This document shows positions 1 through 8,365 of a DNA stretch of 64,000 nt, piece after piece. Under the pieces are notes generated by a model, which was not told the DNA's origin, did not search any database, and saw only the letters and a program-made list of their open reading frames with translations. The DNA is from Alistipes finegoldii DSM 17242 (GTDB lineage Bacteria; Bacteroidota; Bacteroidia; Bacteroidales; Rikenellaceae). A program made the translations under genes and the position numbers. The stretch covers positions 1,426,001 through 1,490,000 of the forward strand of contig NC_018011.1 of assembly GCF_000265365.1 (NCBI RefSeq), given 5' to 3'. The first letter of the stretch is position 1; every line of letters begins with the position of its first letter.

Positions 1-2449
1 AGTTGAACATGTTGAAGCGCTTGATGTTGCCCGCACCCGTGGTATAATGCGTCGTGCCGAGCGCCGTGATGGGAATCATCACCCCGCCCGCCCCGCGCAC
101 GAAGAAGAGGTTCAGGTTGTCGCGCTGGGCGCGGTAGGGAGCCTCGGCCTGAATGTAAACGCGGTAGATGCGGTTGAACATGTTGAAGTCATTGACGTAG
201 ATCGACCCCGTAAAGGCCTTCATCGTCGAGAAAATGTCCGACATCGAGACGCCCAGCAGCTGCGCCTTGTCGCGGTCCACGTCGAAATAGAGCTGCGGGA
301 TATCGCCCTGCATCGACGACGAGAGCCCCGTGAGTTCGGGCCGCTGCGCGGCATAGCGCATCAGCGTATCGACGGCGCGCTGCAGCTCGGCGTAGGTCGT
401 ATTGCCGCGCGCTTCGAGCACCATCTCGAAACCGCCCGAATTGCCCAGACCGGGAATCACGGCCGGACGCGACAGGTAGACCCGGCTTTCGGGATAGCGC
501 GACATCTCGGCGCGCACGCGCTGCATCACCTCGCTCAGGCCGTCCGAATCGCGGTCGCCCCACGGTTTGAGGATCACGGTCAGCTGGCTGCGCGCCTGAT
601 TGGTGCCCACGCGGGGACTCGAACCCGTCACGTTGAGCACGTACTCCACGTCGGGATCGTTCATCAGAAACTCGACGGCCCGGTCGGTCACCTCGCGCGT
701 ACGCTCGATAGTCGCCCCTTCGGGGAGCTCCAACTCCACGGTGAAATAGCCCTGATCCTCCTGCGGCATGAAGCTCTGGGGCACCAGACGGTTCATCAGC
801 CAGATGCCGACCAGCACGATGCCGAAGGCGGCCAGCATGCGCCGCGAGTGCTTCAGCGCCCCCCGAATCATCCGGCCGTAGAACCTGTTGCCCGTCGCCA
901 GTCCGAGATTGATGCGGCGGAAAAACCGGTTTTTCTTCTCCCCGCTTTCGGGTTTGAGGAAAAGCGAACACATCACGGGGCTGAGCGTCAGCGCCACGAC
1001 CGTCGAAATGATCACCGAAACGGCGATCGTAATGGTGAACTGGCGGTAAAGCTGTCCCGTGATTCCCGCAAGGAAGCTCACCGGGACGAACACGGCGCAC
1101 AACACGAGCGACATGGCGATCAGTGCGCCGCTCAGGCTGCCCATCGCCTTCTTCGTCGCTTCGTAAGGCGAAAGATGCTCCTCGTTCATGATGCGGTCCA
1201 CGTTCTCGACCACCACGATGGCGTCGTCCACCACGATGCCGATAGCGAGAATCAGTCCCAGCAGCGTCAGCATGTTGAGCGAGAAGCCGAAGACGAGCAT
1301 CACGCCGAAGGTGCCGATCAGCGAAATGGGGACCGCCACGATCGGGATGAGCGTCGCGCGCCAGCTCTGCAGCGAGAGGAAGACCACCAGAATCACCAGC
1401 AGCAGCGCTTCGAAAAGCGTCCGGTAGACGTGGTGGATCGACTCGGAAATATAGGTGGTCATGTCGAACGGAATCTCGTAGCTGATTCCCTCCGGGAAAT
1501 TCGCACGGATCTCCTCCATGACCTTCTTGACCGAACCGGCGACCTCCATGGCGTTGGCACCGGGAAGCATGTTGATATTCAAGACGGCGGCGTTCCCGCC
1601 GTTGATACCGCTCTCGGTGCTGTAGGAGGAGGCTTCGAGCGAAATGCGCGCCACGTCCTTCAGACGGATGATCGAACCGTCGGGATTGGCCCGCACGACG
1701 ATATCCTCGAATTCGCTGACCGATGACAGGCGGCCCTGCGCCGTGATCGGAATCGTCACGTCGATGCCGTTCATGGGGGCCTGCCCCAGCACGCCGGCCG
1801 CCGATTCGCGGTTCTGGTCCTTGAGCGCGTTCTGCAAATCCTTGACCGTCAGGCCGAGGTCGGCCAGCTTGTCGGGCATGACCCATATCTGCATGGCGTA
1901 ATAGCGGCTGCCGACGTTCGAGACGCTGCCCACGCCGGGCACGCGGCGCAGCATGTCCAGCACGTTGAGCGTGGCGTAGTTGCTCAGGTAGATTTCGTCG
2001 AACTTGGGGTCGGATGACAGCAGCGTGATGGTCATCAGCTTGCTGGCCGCCTGCTTCTCGACCGAGATGCCGTTCTGCACCACCTCGGCCGGAAGACGCG
2101 CTTCGGCCTTCTTCAGGCGGTTCTGGATGTCCACGGCCGCCAGATCGGGATCGGTCGAGATATCGAAGGTCACCGTGGCGGAAAAACCGCCCGAATTGGA
2201 GCTTGACGACTCCATGTAGATCATGCCGGGCGTGTCGTTCAGCTCCTGCTCGATGGGCGTGGCCACGGCCTGCGTCACGGTCTGTGCGTCGGCGCCCGGA
2301 TAGGAGGCCGAGATGCGGACCACGGGCGGCACGATCTGGGGGTACTGATCGACGGGCAGCAGGGCGAGGCCGATGCCGCCGACGATCACGATGATGATGG
2401 ACAGCACCGTCGAAAAGACGGGCCTGTCGATAAAAAAGTCCGCTTTCAT
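1..2449 (-). CDS. RND efflux pump inner-membrane transporter (AcrB/MexF type), 3' end outside window
   Basis: Proton-driven export of hydrophobic compounds across the envelope, as the inner-membrane trimer of a tripartite pump. I translated the minus strand from the ATG at 2449; the frame stays open for 816 codons to base 1, so the C-terminus lies outside. The N-terminus has the usual first membrane helix followed by LPVDQYP, and the TM4 aspartate pair falls at D408-D409 (GIVVDDAIVVVENV), matching D407-D408 of E. coli AcrB. This places it in the HAE-1 drug/solvent group rather than the metal group. It starts 3 bp after the adaptor gene and is co-transcribed with it. An outer-membrane TolC-type partner would be expected further downstream, off the window. 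Confidence 0.93.
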   Translation of the reverse strand, partial: MKADFFIDRPVFSTVLSIIIVIVGGIGLALLPVDQYPQIVPPVVRISASYPGADAQTVTQAVATPIEQELNDTPGMIYMESSSSNSGGFSATVTFDISTDPDLAAVDIQNRLKKAEARLPAEVVQNGISVEKQAASKLMTITLLSSDPKFDEIYLSNYATLNVLDMLRRVPGVGSVSNVGSRYYAMQIWVMPDKLADLGLTVKDLQNALKDQNRESAAGVLGQAPMNGIDVTIPITAQGRLSSVSEFEDIVVRANPDGSIIRLKDVARISLEASSYSTESGINGGNAAVLNINMLPGANAMEVAGSVKKVMEEIRANFPEGISYEIPFDMTTYISESIHHVYRTLFEALLLVILVVFLSLQSWRATLIPIVAVPISLIGTFGVMLVFGFSLNMLTLLGLILAIGIVVDDAIVVVENVDRIMNEEHLSPYEATKKAMGSLSGALIAMSLVLCAVFVPVSFLAGITGQLYRQFTITIAVSVIISTVVALTLSPVMCSLFLKPESGEKKNRFFRRINLGLATGNRFYGRMIRGALKHSRRMLAAFGIVLVGIWLMNRLVPQSFMPQEDQGYFTVELELPEGATIERTREVTDRAVEFLMNDPDVEYVLNVTGSSPRVGTNQARSQLTVILKPWGDRDSDGLSEVMQRVRAEMSRYPESRVYLSRPAVIPGLGNSGGFEMVLEARGNTTYAELQRAVDTLMRYAAQRPELTGLSSSMQGDIPQLYFDVDRDKAQLLGVSMSDIFSTMKAFTGSIYVNDFNMFNRIYRVYIQAEAPYRAQRDNLNLFFVRGAGGVMIPITALGTTHYTTGAGNIKRFNMFN

Positions 2450-2452
2450 AGG

Positions 2453-3703
2453 TTACTGCTGATTTTCGGTCTCCTCCTCGCGCCGCGTAACGACCGGTTC
2501 GACTTTCATGCCGTGCTGGAGCTTGTGGTATCCCTCCACGACGATGTCTTCGCCCGACACCAGTCCGCGCTCGACGACGATGTTCTGTCCGATTTCGGGC
2601 CCCGTTTCGATGAAACGCTTCTCGACAATGCTGTCGGGACGCACCACGAAGATGTAGGCCCCGCCCTTCTCAATCACCACGGCCTTCGACGGCACGACCA
2701 CGGCGTCCTCACGCACGTCGAGCAGCAGCCGCACCTTGGTGAACTGGCCCGGCAACAGGATATGGTCGGGATTGGACATCTCGGCGCGGACGGAGAAGGT
2801 ACCCGTCTGGGGATCGACCTGCGGATCGGCGAAATCGACCAGTCCCCGGTAGGGGTATTCGGAGCCGTCGGCCAGCGTCACGGTGATATAGGGGTCCCAT
2901 TTACGGGCCGTATCGCGGTGTCCGAGATTGACGTTGCGGGCTTTGCTGCGCAGGTAGTCCAGCGCCGTCATGCTGAAATCGACGCGCACCGTATCGCTCT
3001 TCACCACCGTCGCCAACAGCGATTTGCCGTTCGGTCCCACGAGCGTCCCGATGTCGGCGTTGCGCTCGGAGATATACCCCGCGATGGGCGACTTGACATT
3101 GGTATAGCCCAGCGTCATTTCGGCCTGCGTGAGGTCGGCCTCGCCCACCACCACGTCGGCCGCGGCGCTCTCGTACGAAGCGATGGCGTTGTCCAGTTCG
3201 AGCTGGCTGGCCGCGCTCTGCTGGTAGAGCGGACGGATACGGTCGAGGTCGCGCTTGGCCTTGAGGGCCTGCGCGCGCGCCTTGTTGAGCTGCGCCTTGG
3301 CCTTGTCCACGCGCGCCCGGTAGACGAGCGGGTCGATCACGAAAAGCGTCTGGCCTTTTTTAATATAGGTGCCTTCGGCGAAGAGCATCTTTTCGAGGTA
3401 GCCCTCGACGCGGGCGCGGATTTCGACGAACTGCTGGGCGCGGATGCGGCCCACGTAATCGCCGTAAATATTGACGTCTTCCGTCTCAACGGGTTCGACG
3501 GCCACGACCGGAAGCGTGACCGATGCAGGCCGCGGCCGGAGCAGCACCACAAGCAGTACGCCCGCGACGATCGCGGCGCAGGCTATCGCAATCCACTGCC
3601 TGCGGCTCAGCTTCACACGGACACGGGCCGCACGCGAAGCTGCCTTCTTCACGCCGGCCAGATTCAGGTTCTGCAAATCGGGTTTCAACTTATCAAATTT
3701 CAT
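2453..3703 (-). CDS. RND efflux periplasmic adaptor (membrane fusion protein, AcrA/MexE type)
   Basis: Links the RND transporter to an outer-membrane channel. The protein is 416 aa from the ATG at 3703 (MKFDKLKPD); an in-frame start 17 codons upstream exists but lacks family similarity and would run into the promoter. There is a basic N-terminus, one membrane helix near residues 35-55 (IAIACAAIVAGVLLVVLL), a barrel-sandwich lipoyl-like half (VEGYLEKMLFAEGTYIKKGQTLFVID), an alpha hairpin rich in K/A/Q, the second lipoyl half (SPIAGYISERNADIGTLV) and a beta-barrel/MP domain. It lacks a lipobox, so it is membrane-anchored rather than lipidated. It is the first gene of the operon with the RND transporter and sits directly behind the tandem operator at 3829-3867. 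Confidence 0.93.
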   Translation of the reverse strand: MKFDKLKPDLQNLNLAGVKKAASRAARVRVKLSRRQWIAIACAAIVAGVLLVVLLRPRPASVTLPVVAVEPVETEDVNIYGDYVGRIRAQQFVEIRARVEGYLEKMLFAEGTYIKKGQTLFVIDPLVYRARVDKAKAQLNKARAQALKAKRDLDRIRPLYQQSAASQLELDNAIASYESAAADVVVGEADLTQAEMTLGYTNVKSPIAGYISERNADIGTLVGPNGKSLLATVVKSDTVRVDFSMTALDYLRSKARNVNLGHRDTARKWDPYITVTLADGSEYPYRGLVDFADPQVDPQTGTFSVRAEMSNPDHILLPGQFTKVRLLLDVREDAVVVPSKAVVIEKGGAYIFVVRPDSIVEKRFIETGPEIGQNIVVERGLVSGEDIVVEGYHKLQHGMKVEPVVTRREEETENQQ

Positions 3704-3811
3704 AGAGTGTTTATAAAATGAGGGTACAGAGCAATCGTTCAATCCTTGCGCCAAGATGCACCCGTATGTTTAAAACATTTATTAGCAGCAAAATACCGTC
3801 CAAATGCGGCT

Positions 3812-3867
3812 CAAAGATATGCAAAATTGTGTAGAATTATTCCACACGGCTGTGGAATAATTCCACA
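3812..3867 (-). promoter_or_regulatory. Efflux operon promoter with two tandem palindromic operators
   Basis: Reading the minus strand toward the adaptor gene, TATCTTTG (3812-3819) matches the Bacteroidetes -7 box TAnnTTTG. Just upstream are two palindromes: GTGTAGAATtATTCCACAC at 3829-3847 (8 of 9 pairs match) and TGTGGAATaATTCCACA at 3851-3867 (8 of 8). Their centres, 3838 and 3859, are 21 bp apart, two helical turns, so dimers would bind on one DNA face and cover the -33 region. This is the layout of a repressor site, TetR or MarR type by analogy with other efflux operons. No such regulator gene is adjacent, so the cognate protein is unknown. Confidence 0.75.
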
Positions 3868-3961
3868 ACGCCCGACCCGGAGAGCGGCCCGAAAATCCCT
3901 GCGCAGAGGCCCTGCCGGGCACATTCCGGCCGCGGCGGAACTTCGGCCGCACCTCCGGCGA

Positions 3962-3990
3962 CAAAAAAAAGGACCCGCCGGGGGTCCTTT
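3962..3990 (-). terminator. Rho-independent terminator of the sensor kinase operon
   Basis: On the minus strand GGACCC / GGGTCC pair around a short GC loop (3971-3987) and are followed by eight T residues (3963-3970). It separates the sensor kinase transcript from the downstream efflux operon, so the pump should depend on its own promoter. Confidence 0.85.
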
Positions 3991-4068
3991 CAGATTACAT
4001 TTCGGGAGGAAGAGACTGCCGCAGCAGCCCTTTTCACGGCTTACCGACGGGTTCGAACCAGACTGCCG

Positions 4069-6066
4069 TCATCGGCTACACGGAGGGTCTTTGACGTCTC
4101 CCGAAGGCTCCCCCCCCTCACGGTGCTCCCGATCCTCTGGGAGCCGGAGTCCGATGGGATGGGCGAAGATAAAGCGGGCGCCGCCCGTATAGGTCGGATC
4201 GACCCAGATGCGGCCGCCGAAGATCATGGCGATCTGACGGCAGATGGCCAGTCCCAGTCCGGTACCCTTCTTCTTGTTGCCGTCGAGTTTCTCGAAGCGG
4301 TTGAAGATCATCTCCTGCTTGTCGAGCGGAATGCCGGGACCGGTGTCGGTCACCGAGAAGAGCACCTCGTTTTGTTCGGGACAGATCTCCACCCCGAGTA
4401 CGATGCTGCCTTCGGAGGTGAACTTGGCCGCATTGGTCAGCAGGTTGATAAGTATCTGCGACAGGCGGTGGACGTCGGTAGTGAGCATGTACGAATCGAC
4501 GGCGCATTCGAGACGCCCCTCGACCCCCGGCTGACAGGTATGGGCCGTGGTCATGAGGATATGCTGACAAATCTGCACGATCTCCTCCGCAGAGTAGTTG
4601 AACCTGATCTTGCCGCATTCGAGCGACGAGATATCGAGGATGTCGTTCAGCAGCGTCAACAGCATTTCGGAATTGTTGACCACGATGGCGCAGTATTCGG
4701 CGCGCTCCTCCTGCGAGAGTTCCTCGCCCTGCATGAGCGACGAGAAGCCGACGATGGCGTTCAGCGGAGTACGTATCTCATGGCTCATATTGGCCAGAAA
4801 GGCCGATTTGAGCATATCGGACTCCTCGGCTTTCTCGCGGGCGATCACCAGCTGGCCTTCGCGCTCTTCGAGCGTGCGCTTGAGACGCCGCGTACGCAGG
4901 AACAGGAACGCCACGAAGATCAGCAGCAGCACCAACAGTACGATTCCGCCCACGAGCAACTCGATATAGTGCGAATATTTCGAGAGTTTGGCAGCCACCG
5001 TATCCTCGATAACGCTGCCCTTCGGCAAGGCGTATTCGGCGATCTTCAGCTCCTTGAGCTTGCGCGAGTCGAAGACATATTCGCCGTCCGAGAGGTGGAA
5101 GTGCACACCGCCCAAGCTGCCGGTCTTATAGTACTCCTTGATCTGGGCGGCGATGACGTTGGCCCCGTTCTCGTAGTTGGGCACGAAGCCGCCCACAGCC
5201 ACGTCGCCGATGCCCGTGCGGGTGACCGAGAAGACCGGAAGACGGGGGTTGAGCTGCACCAGATCGTTGAGCGAACGCTGCATGAGGTATTCGCCGTCGC
5301 TGCCCACGCGCCACGTGCCCAGCATCACGGCCGACCGGGGAGAAAGCGACGCATAGGCCGCATGCGAAGCCTCGTCGCCGTCGCGGCTGTCCACCAGCAC
5401 AAGATTCAGGTCGGGATAATTCTCCATCTCCTCACGCACGAGCGCCTGCAGCGAGATGCCGCCGTAGGTGTTGTCCGAGATAAACGCGAGGTTCTCCACC
5501 TCAGGATAGAGCGTGCGGATCAGCTCGATGTTGCGGCGGATGTCGTATTTGTTGAGCAGGCCGCCCACATTGTGCAGGCTGTCCACCATATTCATGTAGT
5601 TGATCGACCGGGGCATCCAGACATCGGCGCTGTCGGACGGCGGCGGAAACACGATGCCGTTCGAACTGACAAAGCAGCTGAAGCACATCACCTCCTTGGG
5701 AATGCGTCCCAGCGAGACGAACGACGCCCACGCCTCCTGCCCCAGCAGCACGATGGCCCGCAGGCCCCCTTTGGATTCATAACGGGTTATCAGGTTGTCG
5801 GTCTGCGAAATCCAGAGGGGCGCGTCGTTGATGCTCTTGCATTCGAGCGTCTCGACGTAAATATCGCACGGCACGCCCGACGCCACGACCTGACGCTCGA
5901 ATTCCGTGATGAAACTCGACATGCGGCGCGTGTCGGGATTGTAGGACGAAATGATCAGAATGCTCTCCCGTCCGCGGGCCTCCTCGGCCCGAAGCAGCGA
6001 GGGCAGCAGAATGCAGCAACTCAGGAGCAGCAGCGTCCAGTGTTTTATCACTTGATTACCGGTCAT
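4069..6066 (-). CDS. Membrane sensor histidine kinase with periplasmic binding-protein-like sensor domain
   Basis: The protein is 665 aa from the ATG at 6066; an upstream in-frame start would overlap the preceding response regulator. A signal/anchor helix (WTLLLLSCCILLPSLL) is followed by about 340 residues resembling ABC-type sugar/amino-acid binding proteins (IISSYNPD, VLLGQEAW, NTYGGISLQALV). A second membrane helix near 380-400 leads to a dimerisation box, ANMSHEIRTPLNA with the phospho-accepting H429, and an ATPase domain with N, G1 (DTGPGIP) and G2 (GTGLGLAI) boxes. It follows the single-domain response regulator at 6078-6470 by 11 bp, so the two likely form one phosphotransfer pair. 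The ligand cannot be told. A G7 run (minus strand) lies at 4110-4116, about a dozen codons before the stop. Confidence 0.9.
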   Translation of the reverse strand: MTGNQVIKHWTLLLLSCCILLPSLLRAEEARGRESILIISSYNPDTRRMSSFITEFERQVVASGVPCDIYVETLECKSINDAPLWISQTDNLITRYESKGGLRAIVLLGQEAWASFVSLGRIPKEVMCFSCFVSSNGIVFPPPSDSADVWMPRSINYMNMVDSLHNVGGLLNKYDIRRNIELIRTLYPEVENLAFISDNTYGGISLQALVREEMENYPDLNLVLVDSRDGDEASHAAYASLSPRSAVMLGTWRVGSDGEYLMQRSLNDLVQLNPRLPVFSVTRTGIGDVAVGGFVPNYENGANVIAAQIKEYYKTGSLGGVHFHLSDGEYVFDSRKLKELKIAEYALPKGSVIEDTVAAKLSKYSHYIELLVGGIVLLVLLLIFVAFLFLRTRRLKRTLEEREGQLVIAREKAEESDMLKSAFLANMSHEIRTPLNAIVGFSSLMQGEELSQEERAEYCAIVVNNSEMLLTLLNDILDISSLECGKIRFNYSAEEIVQICQHILMTTAHTCQPGVEGRLECAVDSYMLTTDVHRLSQILINLLTNAAKFTSEGSIVLGVEICPEQNEVLFSVTDTGPGIPLDKQEMIFNRFEKLDGNKKKGTGLGLAICRQIAMIFGGRIWVDPTYTGGARFIFAHPIGLRLPEDREHREGGEPSGDVKDPPCSR

Positions 6067-6077
6067 AGTTTTCTCTT

Positions 6078-6470
6078 TTACCGCGAAAGCAGCGAAGCGA
6101 TACGGCTGCGAAGCTCGTCCGCACGCAGCGGCTTGGCAAGGCATTCGTTGAATCCGGCCTGAAACATACGCTGACGATCGGTTTCGAAAGCATAGGCCGT
6201 AAGTGCGATGACGGGAATGTCGGGAGCACGCTCGCGGATAAGCCGCAGCGCGTCATAACCGTCCATGACGGGCATGTTGATATCCATCAATACCAGATCG
6301 GGGTGTACTTCGGCGAACATATCGACGGCCTGCCGGCCGTCCCATGCATGCACCAGTTCGTAATCACGACGCAGCAGCACTTCTACCAGTTTGAAATTAC
6401 TCGGATTATCCTCGGCAACGAGTAACCGGGGACGGCCGTCGTCGGAATTTACGCATTCGTTACACTCCAT
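6078..6470 (-). CDS. Single-domain response regulator (CheY-like receiver)
   Basis: At 130 aa it is a receiver domain only, with no output domain. Acidic pocket residues E20-D21 (VAEDN) and the phospho-acceptor D63 (LVLMDINMP), the switch Thr in ALTAYAF and the lysine in CLAKPL are all present, so it should be phosphorylatable. It lies immediately upstream of the sensor kinase on the same strand and probably acts as its phospho-sink or as a relay to another protein. The next gene outward is the divergently transcribed exopolysaccharide operon, which also begins with a single-domain receiver. Confidence 0.9.
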   Translation of the reverse strand: MECNECVNSDDGRPRLLVAEDNPSNFKLVEVLLRRDYELVHAWDGRQAVDMFAEVHPDLVLMDINMPVMDGYDALRLIRERAPDIPVIALTAYAFETDRQRMFQAGFNECLAKPLRADELRSRIASLLSR

Positions 6471-6822
6471 CGCTTCATCGGTTTAACAAAACCGTCCGGA
6501 TGCGGAAAGTCCGGACAATTGCACAAAACTACCATTTTTTTTGATTAACACCATAGTATTTCCGGAAAAAATTAATATCATCGCAGTCCGGGAGCATGGA
6601 AATCCGGGCGTTTTTGCGTTATAAATTACCTCAAAAGTTCATAATGACAAATATTTTTCCGATATTTGCAACGGGAAAAAAGTGACTCATAGCGAATATT
6701 TACTACATTTACTGTCGAAACTCAGGCCAGACCCTCCGCAGGCGGCCCGCATGCCCCCTGCGGCACGCACCGGAAGCGGAGAGACATAGCTGCGACACAC
6801 CCACGGCAACGAACGAACCGAC
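6471..6822. other. Divergent intergenic region and leader of the exopolysaccharide operon
   Basis: A 352-base AT-rich divergent promoter region without a gene. For the minus-strand regulator there is a -7-like TAGTTTTG (6524-6531), and GTCCGGA/TCCGGAC form a small hairpin in its leader (about 6493-6515). For the plus-strand operon GATATTTG (6661-6668) is a one-mismatch -7 box. If used, it gives a leader of about 150 nt containing a CCGCAGG/CCTGCGG hairpin (6736-6763). I could not find convincing -33 boxes for either. Confidence 0.5.
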
Positions 6823-7191
6823 ATGAACAAGAAACAAATACTGATCGTAGACGACAAGGAGCAGATCGCCAAAATTCTTTACGCATACCTCCAAGCGGAT
6901 TACGACTGCCATTACGTGCAGAATCCGCTGCACGCCATCAAACGGCTGCTCGCCGGCCACATGCCGGACCTGATCATCTCGGACATCCGCATGCCCGAAA
7001 TGCGCGGCGACGAATTTCTGGAATACCTCAAACACAACGAATTGTTCAAGCAGATCCCGGTCGTGATGCTTTCGAGCGAGGACAGCACCTCGGAACGCAT
7101 CCGCCTGCTGGAAGAGGGCGCGGAGGACTACATCGTCAAACCGTTCAACCCGCAGGAGCTCAAAATACGCATTAAAAAGATTCTCGATTGA
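6823..7191 (+). CDS. Single-domain response regulator heading the exopolysaccharide operon
   Basis: A 122 aa CheY-like receiver with intact chemistry: DD pair in IVDDKEQ, phospho-acceptor D54 (LIISDIRMP), switch Ser in VVMLSSED and the lysine of DYIVKPF. There is no output domain. Its stop overlaps the start of the sugar transferase by 4 bp (TTGA), so translation is probably coupled. This suggests the two proteins act together, with the receiver perhaps binding the receiver-like N-terminus of the transferase. The partner kinase could be the one at 4069-6066 or the receiver-kinase at 23215-24393; the sequence does not decide. Confidence 0.92.
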   Translation: MNKKQILIVDDKEQIAKILYAYLQADYDCHYVQNPLHAIKRLLAGHMPDLIISDIRMPEMRGDEFLEYLKHNELFKQIPVVMLSSEDSTSERIRLLEEGAEDYIVKPFNPQELKIRIKKILD

Positions 7192-8354
7192 AATACCCCG
7201 TCATCTACATCAAAGGCAAAGGCAGCCACACGGCCCGCTTCTCGGAAATGGTCGAAGGCAGGATGTACGTCGTGGGGGACATCGGCTCGGCGATGCGCAC
7301 GCTGACGTCGCTCAGGACGGATCATGCGTTCATCCTCTACGAACAGCGCGACCCGGCCGCCGACCTCTCCGATATCCGGCTCCTCAATTCGTGGCCGGGC
7401 GGGGGCATCGTGCTCATCACCTCGCGGGAACTGACCGAAAGGGAACGCCGCGAATACCTGCGCGCAGGGGTGAACAGCGCCATTGCGGGAGACATGCCGC
7501 GGAAGGATTTCCTGCGCACGCTGCAATTCATGGGCGACTACGCCTTCACGCACAAACCCGCAGCGCAAAACAGCCCCGAAGTGCAGATTTTCCGCATGCC
7601 GCTCTGGAAACGGGCCTTCGACATCGCGGCATCGCTCTCGGCGATCCTCCTGCTCTCGCCGCTGCTGATCGTCGTGGCGGCAGCCATCAAACTCGACAGC
7701 CCCGGACCGGTGGTCTACAAATCGAAGCGCGTCGGCAGCAACTACCGGATTTTCGACTTCCTGAAATTCCGCTCGATGCGCACCGACGCCGACCGGCGGC
7801 TCAAAGAGCTGGGCGAACTGAACCAGTACGCCGCCCAGCCGCAGGAGGCCGATTCGGGGAAAATGGTCCTCGGCGAAGAAGAGATGCGCAGACTGCTGGA
7901 AGACACCCAAAACGGGATGCTGTATGCGGACGACTTCGTGATCGCCGAAGAGACCCACCACCACAAGGTCGAGACCGAGCAGGAAAACGCCTTCGTGAAG
8001 ATCGAGAACGATCCCCGCATCACCCGTCTGGGCCGCTTCCTGCGCAAATACAGCATCGACGAGCTGCCGCAGCTCTTCAACATCCTGCGGGGCGACATGT
8101 CGGTGGTGGGCAACCGCCCGCTGCCGCTCTACGAAGCCGAACGCCTCACGAGCGACGAATATATCGAACGTTTCATGTGCCCCTCTGGCCTCACGGGCCT
8201 GTGGCAGGTCGAGAAACGCGGACAGGCGGGCAAGCTCTCGCCCGAACAGCGCAAGCAGCTCGACATCGAGTACGCCCGCAAAATGTCGCCGTGGTTCGAC
8301 CTGAAGATAATTCTGCGCACACTCACGGCGTTCATACAGAAAGAAAACGTATAA
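7188..8354 (+). CDS. Polyprenyl-phosphate sugar-1-phosphate transferase with receiver-like N-terminal domain
   Basis: Starts exopolysaccharide synthesis by moving a sugar phosphate onto undecaprenyl phosphate. The start is TTG at 7188, overlapping the preceding stop. Residues 1-115 look like a degenerate receiver: alternating strands and helices, with E52 (FILYEQ) where the phospho-Asp would be, the switch Ser in IVLITSRE, and GD in place of KP near residues 100-101. Residues about 140-160 form the membrane hairpin of WcaJ/WbaP-type enzymes (KRAFDIAASLSAILLL). The catalytic part carries DSPGPVVYKSKRVG, DFLKFRSM, KYSIDELPQLFNIL, MSVVGNRPLPLYE and GLTGLWQV. About 90 residues between FRSM and the next motif are an insertion with acidic helices, as in other Bacteroidetes homologues. 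Confidence 0.9.
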   Translation: MKYPVIYIKGKGSHTARFSEMVEGRMYVVGDIGSAMRTLTSLRTDHAFILYEQRDPAADLSDIRLLNSWPGGGIVLITSRELTERERREYLRAGVNSAIAGDMPRKDFLRTLQFMGDYAFTHKPAAQNSPEVQIFRMPLWKRAFDIAASLSAILLLSPLLIVVAAAIKLDSPGPVVYKSKRVGSNYRIFDFLKFRSMRTDADRRLKELGELNQYAAQPQEADSGKMVLGEEEMRRLLEDTQNGMLYADDFVIAEETHHHKVETEQENAFVKIENDPRITRLGRFLRKYSIDELPQLFNILRGDMSVVGNRPLPLYEAERLTSDEYIERFMCPSGLTGLWQVEKRGQAGKLSPEQRKQLDIEYARKMSPWFDLKIILRTLTAFIQKENV

Positions 8355-8365
8355 AAACAGCAACT

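Larger units (their letters stand above)
3704..4068. other. Intergenic region between sensor kinase and efflux operon
   Basis: A 365-base gap without a gene. It contains, in minus-strand order, the kinase terminator (3962-3990), a GC-rich stretch without recognisable content (about 3870-3960), the tandem operators with a -7 box (3812-3867), and an AT-rich leader of roughly 100 nt before the adaptor start. No tRNA or small ORF is convincing here. Confidence 0.7.

Noticed and set aside
189..1886. Open frame of 565 codons on the minus strand within the RND gene
   Set aside because: It is in a different frame from the RND transporter, whose own frame is open for 816 codons and shows the AcrB motifs.
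6471..6822. Small RNA or riboswitch in the exopolysaccharide leader
   Set aside because: Only one or two short hairpins are visible; no known riboswitch core or UpxY-type antitermination element could be recognised.
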